In this document: positions 9,789 through 18,160 of the stretch, piece by piece
Numbering within the stretch: position 1 is the first letter of the stretch
Layout of the letters: every line of letters begins with the position of its first letter
Assembly (NCBI RefSeq): GCF_004345665.1
Contig: NZ_SLWR01000022.1
Coordinates: forward strand, 1-50,615
DNA from: Kribbella antiqua
Lineage (GTDB): Bacteria > Actinomycetota > Actinomycetes > Propionibacteriales > Kribbellaceae
Direction: 5' to 3'
DNA length: 50,615 nucleotides
Position numbers and translations under genes: made by a program
Notes under the pieces: generated by a model
Databases searched by the model: none
What the model was told of the DNA's origin: nothing
What the model saw: only the letters and a program-made list of their open reading frames with translations

Positions 9789-10541
9789 TTACGCGCTCCT
9801 CTTGTGTGACGTACGTTTGGTCACCAGTGCATCGACCAGATAGCTGGCCACCTCGCCCGGCGTCGTACCTCGGCCGAACACCCGATCCACCCCGAGCTCA
9901 TCGGCCATCTGCTCGGTGAAACGGGGGCCGCCAGCAACTAAAACAGGACGGGCGTCCTCAGAGTATGCCTCGCGGAACGCGGCCGACATCTCCTTGGTGT
10001 TCAGGACATGCGCCTCCCGCTGCGTGACCACCTGCGACACCAGGATCGCGTCCGCCTTCTCCGCCCTGGCCCGGCGTACCAGTTCCGGTACGGCGACCTG
10101 GGCGCCGAGGTTGACCACCTTCAGCTCGCGGTAGTACTCCAGGCCCTTCTCCCCCGCGAAGCCCTTGATGTTCATGATCGCGTCGATGCCGACCGTGTGC
10201 GCGTCGGTGCCGATACACGCACCGACGATGGTCAGCCGGCGGCGCAGGCTCTTGCGGATCGCGAGGTTCACTTCCTTCGGCGACAGCAGCGGATAGTCTC
10301 GCTCCACCACCTCGACCTTGGAGGTGTCGACCAGGTGATTCACCGGTCCGTAGACGACGAAGAACGTGAAGTCCGGACCCATCGGCTTGGCGTGCACGAC
10401 CAGCGCGGGATCTATCCCCATCTTGTTCGCCAGCTGTACGGCGGCACCCTCGGCCCGCTTGTCATGCGGAATCGGCAAGGTGAACGACATCTGCACCATG
10501 CCGTCACCCGTCGTATCGCCGTACGGTCGGATGATGCTCAC
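9789..10541 (-). CDS. kamE: Lysine 5,6-aminomutase, beta subunit
   Basis: 250 residues from a GTG that overlaps the kamD stop as GTGA. The cobalamin motif DxHxxG is at 113-118 (DAHTVG), with His115 as the expected lower cobalt ligand. Lys126 in MNIKGF lies 11 residues on, the same interval as His133 and PLP-binding Lys144 of the Clostridium sticklandii beta subunit. The Rossmann B12 domain follows. With KamD it moves the terminal amino group of beta-lysine from C6 to C5, giving 3,5-diaminohexanoate, using adenosylcobalamin and PLP. Confidence 0.95.
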   Translation of the reverse strand: MSIIRPYGDTTGDGMVQMSFTLPIPHDKRAEGAAVQLANKMGIDPALVVHAKPMGPDFTFFVVYGPVNHLVDTSKVEVVERDYPLLSPKEVNLAIRKSLRRRLTIVGACIGTDAHTVGIDAIMNIKGFAGEKGLEYYRELKVVNLGAQVAVPELVRRARAEKADAILVSQVVTQREAHVLNTKEMSAAFREAYSEDARPVLVAGGPRFTEQMADELGVDRVFGRGTTPGEVASYLVDALVTKRTSHKRSA

Positions 10542-12097
10542 TGCGCCTCCTCGAGCAGCTCGGTCGCCGGGTTGTAGTACTCCGACGAGCGCCGCGCGAC
10601 GCCGTCGAGGCCGCGGCCGGCATCCGAAGGACGCTTCATCAGGCCGAAGGTGCCGTCGCCGATGGCGTTCAGCAGGCCGTCGTCGACGATCTCCTCCAGC
10701 AGCTCGACCGACTCGGCCAGCACCTGCCGGGCCCGTTGCGCGATGAACCCGTCCGGCGAAGGCTGGAAGTCCTCGTGGAGGTTGCCGGCGGCACCTAAGA
10801 CGTACCGGACGTTCTGCAGCGCCAGGTCACGGTCGGAGATCCACGGCGTCACCACCGCCTCCGTCATCATGCCGACCAGCAGGATGCCCTGGCCGGTCAT
10901 CGCGCCGACCAGGTTGAAGAACCCGTCCAGCAGGTAACCGCGGAACACGTCGCCGGTCATGTGCCGGGTCGGCGGCATCCACTTCAGCGGCGCCTCCGGG
11001 AACAGCTGCCGGGCCAGCATCGCGTGCGCGAGCTCGAGCCGGAACGAGTCCGGCAGATCCGGGTTGATCTCGAACGCGTGCCCGAGCCCGAGCTGCCAGT
11101 CCTCGAGCCCGGCCTCTTTGGCGAAGTACTCGTTCAGCAGCTGGGACACGGTGACCGTGTGCGCCGCCTCGACCGCGTCGGCGGTGGTCAGGTAGTTGTC
11201 CTCGCCGGTGTTGATGATGATCCCGGCGCGCGCGTGGATCTGCCGGCTGAACCGCTGGTCGACGAAGGTGCGGATCGGGTTGATGTCGCGGAACAGGATC
11301 CCGTACATCGAGTCGTTCAGCATCATGTCCAGCCGCTCGAGCCCGGCCAGTGTCGCGATTTCGGGCATGCACAGCCCAGACGCGTAGTTCGTCAGCCGGA
11401 CGTAACGACCCAATTCGCGCGACGACTCGTCCAGCGCGGCCCGCATCAGGCGGAAGTTCTCCTGCGTCGCGTAGGTCCCGGCGAATCCTTCCCGGGTCGC
11501 GCCCTCCGGCACGTAGTCCAGCAGCGACTGCCCGGTCGACCGGATCACCGCGATGATGTCCGCGCCTTCACGCGCTGCCGCCTGCGCCTGCGGGATGTCC
11601 TCGTAGATGTCGCCGGTGGCAACGATCAGGTAGATCCACGGTCGCTGCTCGGGATCGCCGTGCCGCTTGATCAGCCGGTCCCGCTCCCGCCGCCGCGCAT
11701 CGATCCGCTTCAGTCCGGCCGCGGCCGCCTTCCGTGATGCTGCCCGCGCGCGTACTGCGTCCCGTCCCTCCGGCAAGCGGAACGTCACCGACCCCGAGGC
11801 GGCCTTCTGCGCAAGGACAGCAAGGTCCTCCGCCTCGCCACGGACCAGTGCGTCCCACACCGGCAAGGCAAGCCCGTGCTCCAGCCCGACATCAGCCCGT
11901 ACGGTGTCCGCGAGCCGGTTCACCCACGGAATGCCTTCGGTATCGGCACCGGGCAGCCCCGCAAGTCGCAGTACCGCACGCTCGACCGACACCGTCGTGT
12001 GCTGCCGCGCCAGGTTGACGATCGGACGCCCGGCCTTGCGCGCCAGGCTGCGCGCCTTCCGGACGGTGACCGGATCGAGGTCGAGCTTCTTCTTCAC
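10538..12097 (-). CDS. kamD: Lysine 5,6-aminomutase, alpha subunit
   Basis: 519 residues if started at GTG 12097. That start has GAAGGA eight bases upstream and a four-base GTGA overlap with the preceding gene, whereas ATG 12106 abuts the same ribosome site with no spacer. It begins MKKKLDLDPVTVRKARSLAR and contains conserved stretches such as LPEGRDAVRARAASRKAAAA, IYLIVATGDIYEDIPQAQAA and HMTGDVFRGYLLDGFFNLVG. This is the TIM-barrel substrate subunit of 5,6-LAM. Length and sequence agree with characterised KamD proteins. Confidence 0.95.
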   Translation of the reverse strand: MKKKLDLDPVTVRKARSLARKAGRPIVNLARQHTTVSVERAVLRLAGLPGADTEGIPWVNRLADTVRADVGLEHGLALPVWDALVRGEAEDLAVLAQKAASGSVTFRLPEGRDAVRARAASRKAAAAGLKRIDARRRERDRLIKRHGDPEQRPWIYLIVATGDIYEDIPQAQAAAREGADIIAVIRSTGQSLLDYVPEGATREGFAGTYATQENFRLMRAALDESSRELGRYVRLTNYASGLCMPEIATLAGLERLDMMLNDSMYGILFRDINPIRTFVDQRFSRQIHARAGIIINTGEDNYLTTADAVEAAHTVTVSQLLNEYFAKEAGLEDWQLGLGHAFEINPDLPDSFRLELAHAMLARQLFPEAPLKWMPPTRHMTGDVFRGYLLDGFFNLVGAMTGQGILLVGMMTEAVVTPWISDRDLALQNVRYVLGAAGNLHEDFQPSPDGFIAQRARQVLAESVELLEEIVDDGLLNAIGDGTFGLMKRPSDAGRGLDGVARRSSEYYNPATELLEEAQ

Positions 12098-13677
12098 GAC
12101 GGCCATCCTTCGGATTCATGAACAACGCGACCGCCGACAACGGTCCGCAAACAGGTAGGCGTTCCCTCGCTGAGGTCGGGCAGCACAGGTACGCCGGCCC
12201 GCGGATCGGTCGACCAGGCCGCAACTCGGTCGTCCGGCGTCTGTACGACGAGGTCGGCGTCGCTCTGCCAGATCGCGTACGTCGCCGCGGTACTGGGCGC
12301 GAGCACACCAGCGTCATCGATCCCCGCCGCCCGCCAACCGCCGCGCGTGTGGGCCTGGAACGCCGCCCGCACGGTGATTCGCTCAGCCTTGTCGTGATGG
12401 AACGCGGCCGCACGCACGGCCTCCCAGCCACCCAGCTCCGTCACCGGCGAGTCAGACCCGAACGCCAGTACGACGCCTGCGCGGGCAAGCGAGCCGAATG
12501 GGTTCATCCCCTGCCACCGGTCGCCGACGCGCTCGGCGTACATGCCGTCCGGGCCGCCCCAGAGCGCGTCGAACATCGGCTGGACGCTGGCCACCACGCC
12601 GCACTGGGCAAGCGTCGCAATCGCGGCCTCATCGACCATCTCGACATGCTCGAGCCGGTGCCGGGCCGCTACCAACGCCTGCGCACCGACCTTCGACGCC
12701 GCGAGCTCGAAGCCGCGCGCGATGTTGTCGAGTGCGGCGTCGCCGATGCAGTGGAAGCCGGCCTGGACGTTCCGCTCGGTGCACGCGATCACGTGCTCAG
12801 CGATCTGCTCGGGCGTGAGATACGCGTGGCCGCGGTGATCCGCGCGATCGGCGTACGCCTCCCGCAGAGCCGCCGTACGCGAGCCAAGTGCGCCATCCGC
12901 GTTGAGGTCGCCGGCCAGACCAGCCAAGTCGTACTTGCCGATGTGCTCGAAGACGCCGGGTTCACCCCAATACAGCGTCGCGGCCAAGCCGACCTGCTCG
13001 GCTACTTCGCGGACGATCGGCAGCTCCCACAGCGGCCCGATGTGCGGAGCCGCCATCTCGTGGAACGCGCCGATCCCCTTCGACGCCATTACCTTCAGCG
13101 CGGCCTCGATGTCCTTGCGGCGCTGGTCCGGCCCGATGAGTTCGCTCAGGGCGTCGCGGACAGCGTGGTGCGCATCGCGCTCGACTCGACCGCTTGCGTC
13201 GTAGCCGTCGCCCGTTGCCGCGGGCACCAGTGCGGACGAGATCACGCCGGAGTGACCGTCGATTCGGGACAGGTACACGCGCCGGCCACCAGCCGCGCGG
13301 TCCAGCTCCTCAGCGGTCGGCGGGCGACCCTCGGGCCACTTCGTCTCGTCCCAGCCGGCGCCGTCGATCAGCGCGTCCGGTGCGAGCTGCGCCGCGAAGG
13401 CTGCGAGTTTGTCGAGCGCTTCCGTGAGGGACGTCGTACCGGCGAGGTCGAGACCGGTCAGCAGCGCGCCGGTCTGCGCGGTGTGGACATGGGCGTCGAC
13501 GAAGGCAGGCGTGACCAGCTTCCCGTCGAGGTCGATCACCTCGTCCGCGCCGTCGGCGTACGACGAGGCGCCGGTGTCGTCACCGAGCCAGGTGACCACG
13601 CCGTCGTCGAACGCGATCGCGGTCGCGTGGGGGTCGGCGGGAGAGTAGACGGAACCGTTCGTCAGAAGTGTGCGCAC
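12094..13677 (-). CDS. YtcJ-like amidohydrolase embedded in the lysine operon
   Basis: 527 residues from GTG 13677. The N-terminal sandwich strand (TLLTNGSVYSPADPHATA) is followed by TPAFVDAHVHTAQTG with the HxH metal ligands His63 and His65. Then come DGHSGVISSALVPAATG, HCIGDAALDNIARGFELA and, near the C-terminus, AFGSDSPVTELGGWEAV with the barrel-strand-8 Asp. This is the YtcJ/N-acyl hydrolase branch of the amidohydrolase superfamily. It sits between kdd and kamD with a coupled stop/start, so it should be co-expressed with the pathway, yet it is not part of the known lysine fermentation set. Substrate unknown. Confidence 0.85.
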   Translation of the reverse strand: MRTLLTNGSVYSPADPHATAIAFDDGVVTWLGDDTGASSYADGADEVIDLDGKLVTPAFVDAHVHTAQTGALLTGLDLAGTTSLTEALDKLAAFAAQLAPDALIDGAGWDETKWPEGRPPTAEELDRAAGGRRVYLSRIDGHSGVISSALVPAATGDGYDASGRVERDAHHAVRDALSELIGPDQRRKDIEAALKVMASKGIGAFHEMAAPHIGPLWELPIVREVAEQVGLAATLYWGEPGVFEHIGKYDLAGLAGDLNADGALGSRTAALREAYADRADHRGHAYLTPEQIAEHVIACTERNVQAGFHCIGDAALDNIARGFELAASKVGAQALVAARHRLEHVEMVDEAAIATLAQCGVVASVQPMFDALWGGPDGMYAERVGDRWQGMNPFGSLARAGVVLAFGSDSPVTELGGWEAVRAAAFHHDKAERITVRAAFQAHTRGGWRAAGIDDAGVLAPSTAATYAIWQSDADLVVQTPDDRVAAWSTDPRAGVPVLPDLSEGTPTCLRTVVGGRVVHESEGWPS

Positions 13678-13680
13678 GGA

Positions 13681-14724
13681 CTAATCCTCCGCCAGCCTGC
13701 TCTCGAAGAGACCGCGGACACCCGGCTCCGACCGCAACAGCTCCAGCGCGTACTCCGCATGACCAGGCACGTACCCATTGCCGACCAGCATCGTCACGTC
13801 CGCGGCGAGCCCTTCCGCACCGAGCGCCGCGGCCGAGAACGACGTCGCCATCGAGAAGAAGATCACCGTCCCACCAGCGGCCGTCGCCAGTACGGCGCCA
13901 TGCTCGCAACCCGGCACGTCCACGCACACGACCGTGATGTCCGCCGGTCCCCCGGCCTGCACGACCGCCTCGGCCAGAGCGACCGGATCCCGCGCGTCGG
14001 CGAGCGTGACAACATCCGCCAGCGCCGCATCGTTCAAGCGCGAAGCCTCGGCCTCGAACGGTACGACGCCAATCGTCCGAGCCGCACCGGCGTGCCGTGC
14101 CGCGGCCAACGAGAGCGAGCCACTTTTACCTGCCGCGCCAATTACTGACACGACAGGTTTTGTGCCTTTGTCGACATACTGGCGGACCACTCGAGCGGTC
14201 AGAGCGGGTGCGCCACACACGTCCATGACCGCCAAAGACAGCTCCGGCTTCAGGTCGTCAGGCAGCTTCGCCACGATCGAGCGCGCGAACAGGATCGCGT
14301 GCCCGGCGGCCGGGACCTGCTCGCTGCGGCCGTCCCAGTCCTTCAGTCCGTCGGTGATCTGAAGCGGAGTCAGCGTGAGGGAGACCAGAGTCGCCACTCG
14401 GTCGCCAGGTGCTACGCCGAGGGGCGACTCCGGCCCGACCTCGTCGACCACGCCGACGAGCATGCCGCCGGAGCCCGTGACCGGGTTCTGCATCTTGCCG
14501 CGGGCTTCGACGATCTCGAGCACGGCCTGGCGGACCGCCGTACCGTCGCCGCCGTACGCCTCGGCGAGCTGACGGTAGGAAGCGGCGTCCAGGTTCAGCC
14601 GCTCGACCGCGATCCGGACCTCGTCCGGCCAGATTCCGGGACGGGCATCCAGCTTTTGCGCTGCCTGCGGCAACACGCCGGCCGGCTCGATCACTCGGTG
14701 CAGTCCCACCGGGCTAGACGACAC
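13681..14724 (-). CDS. kdd: L-erythro-3,5-diaminohexanoate dehydrogenase
   Basis: About 347 residues from GTG 14724, which has GAAGGAG just upstream; a TTG at 14748 falls at the -10 box and is rejected. It starts VSSSPVGLHRVIEPAGVLPQ, contains KMQNPVTGSGGMLVGVV, an MDVCGAPAL segment and a nucleotide-binding loop VIGAAGKSGSLSLAAARHAG. These are features of Kdd, which oxidatively deaminates 3,5-diaminohexanoate to 5-amino-3-oxohexanoate using NAD(P)+. It is first gene of the leftward operon kdd-amidohydrolase-kamD-kamE-kal. Confidence 0.92.
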   Translation of the reverse strand: MSSSPVGLHRVIEPAGVLPQAAQKLDARPGIWPDEVRIAVERLNLDAASYRQLAEAYGGDGTAVRQAVLEIVEARGKMQNPVTGSGGMLVGVVDEVGPESPLGVAPGDRVATLVSLTLTPLQITDGLKDWDGRSEQVPAAGHAILFARSIVAKLPDDLKPELSLAVMDVCGAPALTARVVRQYVDKGTKPVVSVIGAAGKSGSLSLAAARHAGAARTIGVVPFEAEASRLNDAALADVVTLADARDPVALAEAVVQAGGPADITVVCVDVPGCEHGAVLATAAGGTVIFFSMATSFSAAALGAEGLAADVTMLVGNGYVPGHAEYALELLRSEPGVRGLFESRLAED

Positions 14725-14749
14725 GTGCTCTCCTTCGTGGTCAGGCAAA

Positions 14750-14778
14750 ATACTACTCAGACTGTGCTACGACGATAA
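14750..14778 (-). promoter_or_regulatory. Promoter of the kdd-kamDE-kal operon
   Basis: On the minus strand TTATCG (-35, 14773-14778), 17 bases, TAGTAT (-10, 14750-14755). Start of transcription would fall near 14743, giving a leader of about 20 bases before the kdd GTG. The palindrome at 14768-14791 covers the -35 box. Confidence 0.6.
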
Positions 14779-14791
14779 TTCTTACGGCGTA
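14768..14791. promoter_or_regulatory. Palindromic operator between kdd and kamA
   Basis: TACGaCG, ten bases, CGgCGTA: an inverted repeat of the form TACGNCG-N10-CGNCGTA centred in the divergent interval. It overlaps the kdd -35 box and lies about 75 bases before the kamA start, so one regulator could serve both directions. The regulator is not evident; an Lrp/AsnC gene lies 4 kb away at 18828 but is not adjacent. Confidence 0.55.
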
Positions 14792-14864
14792 CTGTTGGCT
14801 TCAGAGGAAGTTCTATCGCTATCCTCACATAAGACCGCATCGCCCCTGAAGCCCCGGAGGACTT

Positions 14865-16328
14865 GTGACCGACCTGATCAGCCCGGAGCAGGCCGCCGCT
14901 GACGAGCGGGCCGGCCAGCCCTACGCGTACCAGCGGGTCGAGCTGGTGGAGCCGGACTGGACGCGGATTCCCGGTTGGAAGGACGTCACGGCCGAGGAGT
15001 GGCGGTCGGCGCAGTGGCAGCGGGCGCACTGCGTGAAGAACGTGAAGCAGCTGCGCGATGTCATGGGTGACCTGCTCGACGAGCGGTTCTACGAGGACCT
15101 CACCCGGGACCAGGCCGAGCGGGCGACGATGTCGATGCTGCTGCCGCCGCAGATGCTGAACACGATCGTGCCGGCTGGTGCGACCGACTACACCGCGGCG
15201 TTCTACGCGGACCCCGTTCGCCGCTACATGCTTCCGGTCTTCTCCGACCGTCGTACGGACTGGCCGTCGCACCCGCACGCGACTCGGGACTCGCTGCACG
15301 AGCACGAGATGTGGGCCACGGAGGGGTTGACCCACCGCTACCCGACGAAGGTGCTGGCCGAGATCCTGCCGACCTGTCCGCAGTACTGCGGTCACTGCAC
15401 CCGGATGGACCTGGTCGGCAACTCGACGCCGGTGATCGACAAGCTGAAGTTCGTGGCGAAGCCGCAGACGCGACTCGACGACATGCTCGACTACCTGCGC
15501 CGTACACCGGGAGTCCGGGACGTCGTGGTGTCGGGTGGCGACGTGGCGAACATGCCGTGGCCTCGGCTGGAATCGTTCCTCACCAGCCTGCTGGAGATCG
15601 AGAACATCCGCGACATCCGGCTGGCCACCAAGGCGCTGATGGGTCTCCCCCAGCACTGGCTGTCGGACGACATCCGGGCCGGCGTCGAGCGGGTCGCTCA
15701 GCTGGGTCGGAAGCGCGGCGTGATGATCGCGATGCACACCCATGTGAACGCGGCGCAGTCGGTGACGCCGTTGGTGGCCGAGGCGACGAAGGCGATGTTC
15801 GACGCCGGGCTGCGCGACGTACGCAACCAGGGTGTGCTGATGCGAGGCGTGAACGACTCGGTGCCGCAGCTGCTGGACCTGTGTTTCGCGTTGCTCGACG
15901 GCGCGACCATCACGCCGTACTACTTCTACATGTGCGACATGATCCCGTTCTCCGAGCACTGGCGGGTCTCGGTGCGGGACGCGCAACACCTGCAGCACGG
16001 CATCCTCGGCTACCTGCCCGGCTTCGCGACGCCGCGCATCGTGTGTGACGTTCCGTACGTCGGCAAGCGGTGGGTGCACCAGTTGTCGGAGTACGACGAG
16101 GTGCGCGGCATCTCGTACTGGAAGAAGAACTACCGCACCGGCATCGAGCAGCAGGACCCGGAAGCGCTGAACCGGACGTACGAGTACTACGACCCGATCG
16201 ACACCCTCCCGGCCGAGGGCCAGGACTGGTGGAAGCAGCACGCGGGCGACCATCTGGCCGAAGCGGAGAAGCGCGCGGCCGCTTCCCGCACCGCCGCCGA
16301 GTCGCAGAAGCTACTGCAGATCAACTAG
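14865..16328 (+). CDS. kamA: Lysine 2,3-aminomutase (radical SAM, PLP)
   Basis: 487 residues from GTG with GGAGG upstream. The radical SAM cluster motif is CPQYCGHC (Cys171, Cys175, Cys178). Asp331 (MRGVND) and Asp395 (IVCDVPYVGK) correspond to Asp293 and Asp330, which hold the lysine side-chain amine in the clostridial enzyme, supporting lysine rather than glutamate or EF-P chemistry. Lys401 is the probable PLP lysine; the usual PGGGGK loop is here PYVGK, one residue shorter. It converts L-lysine to L-beta-lysine, the first pathway step. A tail of about 60 residues beyond the core is Glu/Ala-rich. Confidence 0.92.
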   Translation: MTDLISPEQAAADERAGQPYAYQRVELVEPDWTRIPGWKDVTAEEWRSAQWQRAHCVKNVKQLRDVMGDLLDERFYEDLTRDQAERATMSMLLPPQMLNTIVPAGATDYTAAFYADPVRRYMLPVFSDRRTDWPSHPHATRDSLHEHEMWATEGLTHRYPTKVLAEILPTCPQYCGHCTRMDLVGNSTPVIDKLKFVAKPQTRLDDMLDYLRRTPGVRDVVVSGGDVANMPWPRLESFLTSLLEIENIRDIRLATKALMGLPQHWLSDDIRAGVERVAQLGRKRGVMIAMHTHVNAAQSVTPLVAEATKAMFDAGLRDVRNQGVLMRGVNDSVPQLLDLCFALLDGATITPYYFYMCDMIPFSEHWRVSVRDAQHLQHGILGYLPGFATPRIVCDVPYVGKRWVHQLSEYDEVRGISYWKKNYRTGIEQQDPEALNRTYEYYDPIDTLPAEGQDWWKQHAGDHLAEAEKRAAASRTAAESQKLLQIN

Positions 16329-16337
16329 ACCCGTCTT

Positions 16338-16366
16338 CGGTGCCGCCAATGCAGGGGGCGGCACCG
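16338..16366 (+). terminator. Hairpin after kamA
   Basis: CGGTGCCGCC (16338-16347) pairs perfectly with GGCGGCACCG (16357-16366), nine-base loop, ten bases after the kamA stop. There is no T run, as is common for high-GC terminators. Further on, a GGCATGCC / GGCATGC direct repeat (16453-16471) precedes the next gene. Confidence 0.6.
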
Positions 16367-16490
16367 GAGGCGTTGCAACTTGACGCAGGTCACAGCCGCC
16401 ACTGGCGATCGTGGACTTTGTTGCCGCTAGCATCTGGGCTCGTCAATCGTCCGGCATGCCGTCTGGCATGCAGCGATCTCGGGAGTCCGT

Positions 16491-18137
16491 GTGCGGGTCG
16501 TCCGCTCTGTTCTTGGTGTTCTGCTTGCCCTGATTGGTCTGATCGTCGGTGCTGCCGGTGCCGTGGCGGCGTTCTGGATCGTAGGTCCGGACAATACGGC
16601 CTATGCCGGTGAACAGCACCTGAGCAGCAAAGGCATGGCGATCGCGACCAGACCGGATCTGCTGGACCAGCACGGGCCGACGCTGCACGTGGATGCCCGT
16701 TCCTCGAATGGTAAGCCGGTTTTCGTCGGCGTGGCGCGCGACTTCGACGTCGCGAGCTATCTGAAAGGCACCGCGCACACCTCGCTGGTGCAGGTCGAGT
16801 ACCCCATCGCGCTGACCACGCAGGACCAGAAGGGATCCTCCAGCCCGCTCGCGGCGCCGGACGGTCTCGACTGGTGGGTGACCAAGGCTGCCGGCGCCGG
16901 TACGCAATCCATCGCCTGGCCGATTGCCGACGGCCCCTACGACGTCGTGATCATGAGCGCCGACGGCAAGACCGCTCCGGACGTACAGGTCAAGTTGGGT
17001 ATCGAGATCCCGAACGCTTTTCTTGCCAGTCTCGCGGTCTTGGTGCTCGGTCTCCTGTTGATTGCCGGAGGCATCTTCCTGATCCTCGGCCGCCGGCGTC
17101 GCCCGGTTGCGCCCGCTCCAGTTGTTGCCGAGGGCTACGCTCCCCCGCAGCACCAGACGCCGGTCGGGCCGCTTCGCCGAGTCGTGGCGGTGACCGCCGT
17201 ACTGGCGCTGGTCAGCGGCTGCTCGGCGATCCCGAAGTCTGACACCGTCGATGCTCTCACTCGGCCGGCGGTCACAGACGATGCCGCTGTTGCCCTGATC
17301 AAGCACTACAACGAGATCAACAACAAGGCCAACAGCACCCGTAGCAACACCCTCATCGCCACCGTCGAAGGCGGCGCCCTGCTCCGGCAGGACCTCGCCG
17401 ACTACACGATCGACCGAGCCGGCAAGGCGGAGCCGATCCGGGCCTTCACCTACACCAGCCCCGTCATCGGCGCCCCGACCTTCGGCAGCTACCCGATGCG
17501 CTTCGTCAGCTCGGCCGGCATCACCGGCAACAAGGAGTACCGCCATCTCGGCCTGTGGGAGCGCGAGACCGCCGGCAGTCCCTGGCTGATGACCTTCTCC
17601 GCCGGCCCCAAGGCCACGGCTAAATTGCCGGATCTGGCCGGCCTGCGCTCGGTCAGCAAGGCCGACGGCGCGACTCTCGCCGCCGCACCACAGGTGGCCG
17701 CGAACAACCTGGCGGCGTACCTGACCGGCGGGGCCAAGTCTTCGCACGCCGCAGCGTTCACGCCGAACGCCGACCTCTCCCAGCTCCTGGCGGGGATCGC
17801 CAAGGCGAAAGCAGAGATGGCCAAGCAGCCGGCGGTCTTCGGCAAGGTCACCAACGCCTTCACCGCGGAACCGTCTTCGGCGTTCATGACCAAGTCCGGC
17901 TCGGCACTTGCCTTCGTGACGCTGACCGATAGGTACTCCGTCCTGGCCGGCGCCGGCTACCAGCTCGGGTGGGGCCAGGCGCCGGAGACGGCGTTCAGTC
18001 CGAGCGCGGTCAAGTACCAGGGCGCCCTCACCAAGACGACCCTCCACGACGCCGTCCTCGTGATCCCTCCGAAGGGCAAGGGCAAGATCCAGATCCTCAC
18101 CTTCGAAAGCCAAATCGTCGACGCCGGCGGCTACTGA
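16491..18137 (+). CDS. Two-helix membrane protein fused to a lipoprotein-like domain
   Basis: 548 residues from GTG with GGGAG upstream. Part one: helix about 7-30, extracytoplasmic domain about 31-175, helix about 177-199 and a basic stop (GRRRRP). Part two begins with RRVVAVTAVLALVSGCSAIP, an almost perfect lipoprotein signal peptide with lipobox LVSGC at Cys244. A secreted-type domain of about 300 residues follows (AVTDDAAVALIKHYNEINN onward). The frame is open throughout, so either two ancestral genes fused or the second half starts internally; no internal ribosome site is clear. Neither domain is one I can name with confidence. Confidence 0.7.
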   Translation: MRVVRSVLGVLLALIGLIVGAAGAVAAFWIVGPDNTAYAGEQHLSSKGMAIATRPDLLDQHGPTLHVDARSSNGKPVFVGVARDFDVASYLKGTAHTSLVQVEYPIALTTQDQKGSSSPLAAPDGLDWWVTKAAGAGTQSIAWPIADGPYDVVIMSADGKTAPDVQVKLGIEIPNAFLASLAVLVLGLLLIAGGIFLILGRRRRPVAPAPVVAEGYAPPQHQTPVGPLRRVVAVTAVLALVSGCSAIPKSDTVDALTRPAVTDDAAVALIKHYNEINNKANSTRSNTLIATVEGGALLRQDLADYTIDRAGKAEPIRAFTYTSPVIGAPTFGSYPMRFVSSAGITGNKEYRHLGLWERETAGSPWLMTFSAGPKATAKLPDLAGLRSVSKADGATLAAAPQVAANNLAAYLTGGAKSSHAAAFTPNADLSQLLAGIAKAKAEMAKQPAVFGKVTNAFTAEPSSAFMTKSGSALAFVTLTDRYSVLAGAGYQLGWGQAPETAFSPSAVKYQGALTKTTLHDAVLVIPPKGKGKIQILTFESQIVDAGGY

Positions 18138-18160
18138 CCTGCCGCTGGAGGCGGTCCAGG

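Noticed and set aside
12098..12106. ATG 12106 as kamD start
   Set aside because: It abuts GAAGG with no spacer. GTG 12097 has proper spacing and a GTGA overlap.
12118..14148. 676-codon plus-strand frame opposite the amidohydrolase and kdd
   Set aside because: It is the mirror frame of two well-recognised enzymes with Arg/Asp/His-rich composition and no domain features.
14725..14748. TTG 14748 as kdd start
   Set aside because: It lies at the edge of the -10 box of the promoter; GTG 14724 has a ribosome site.
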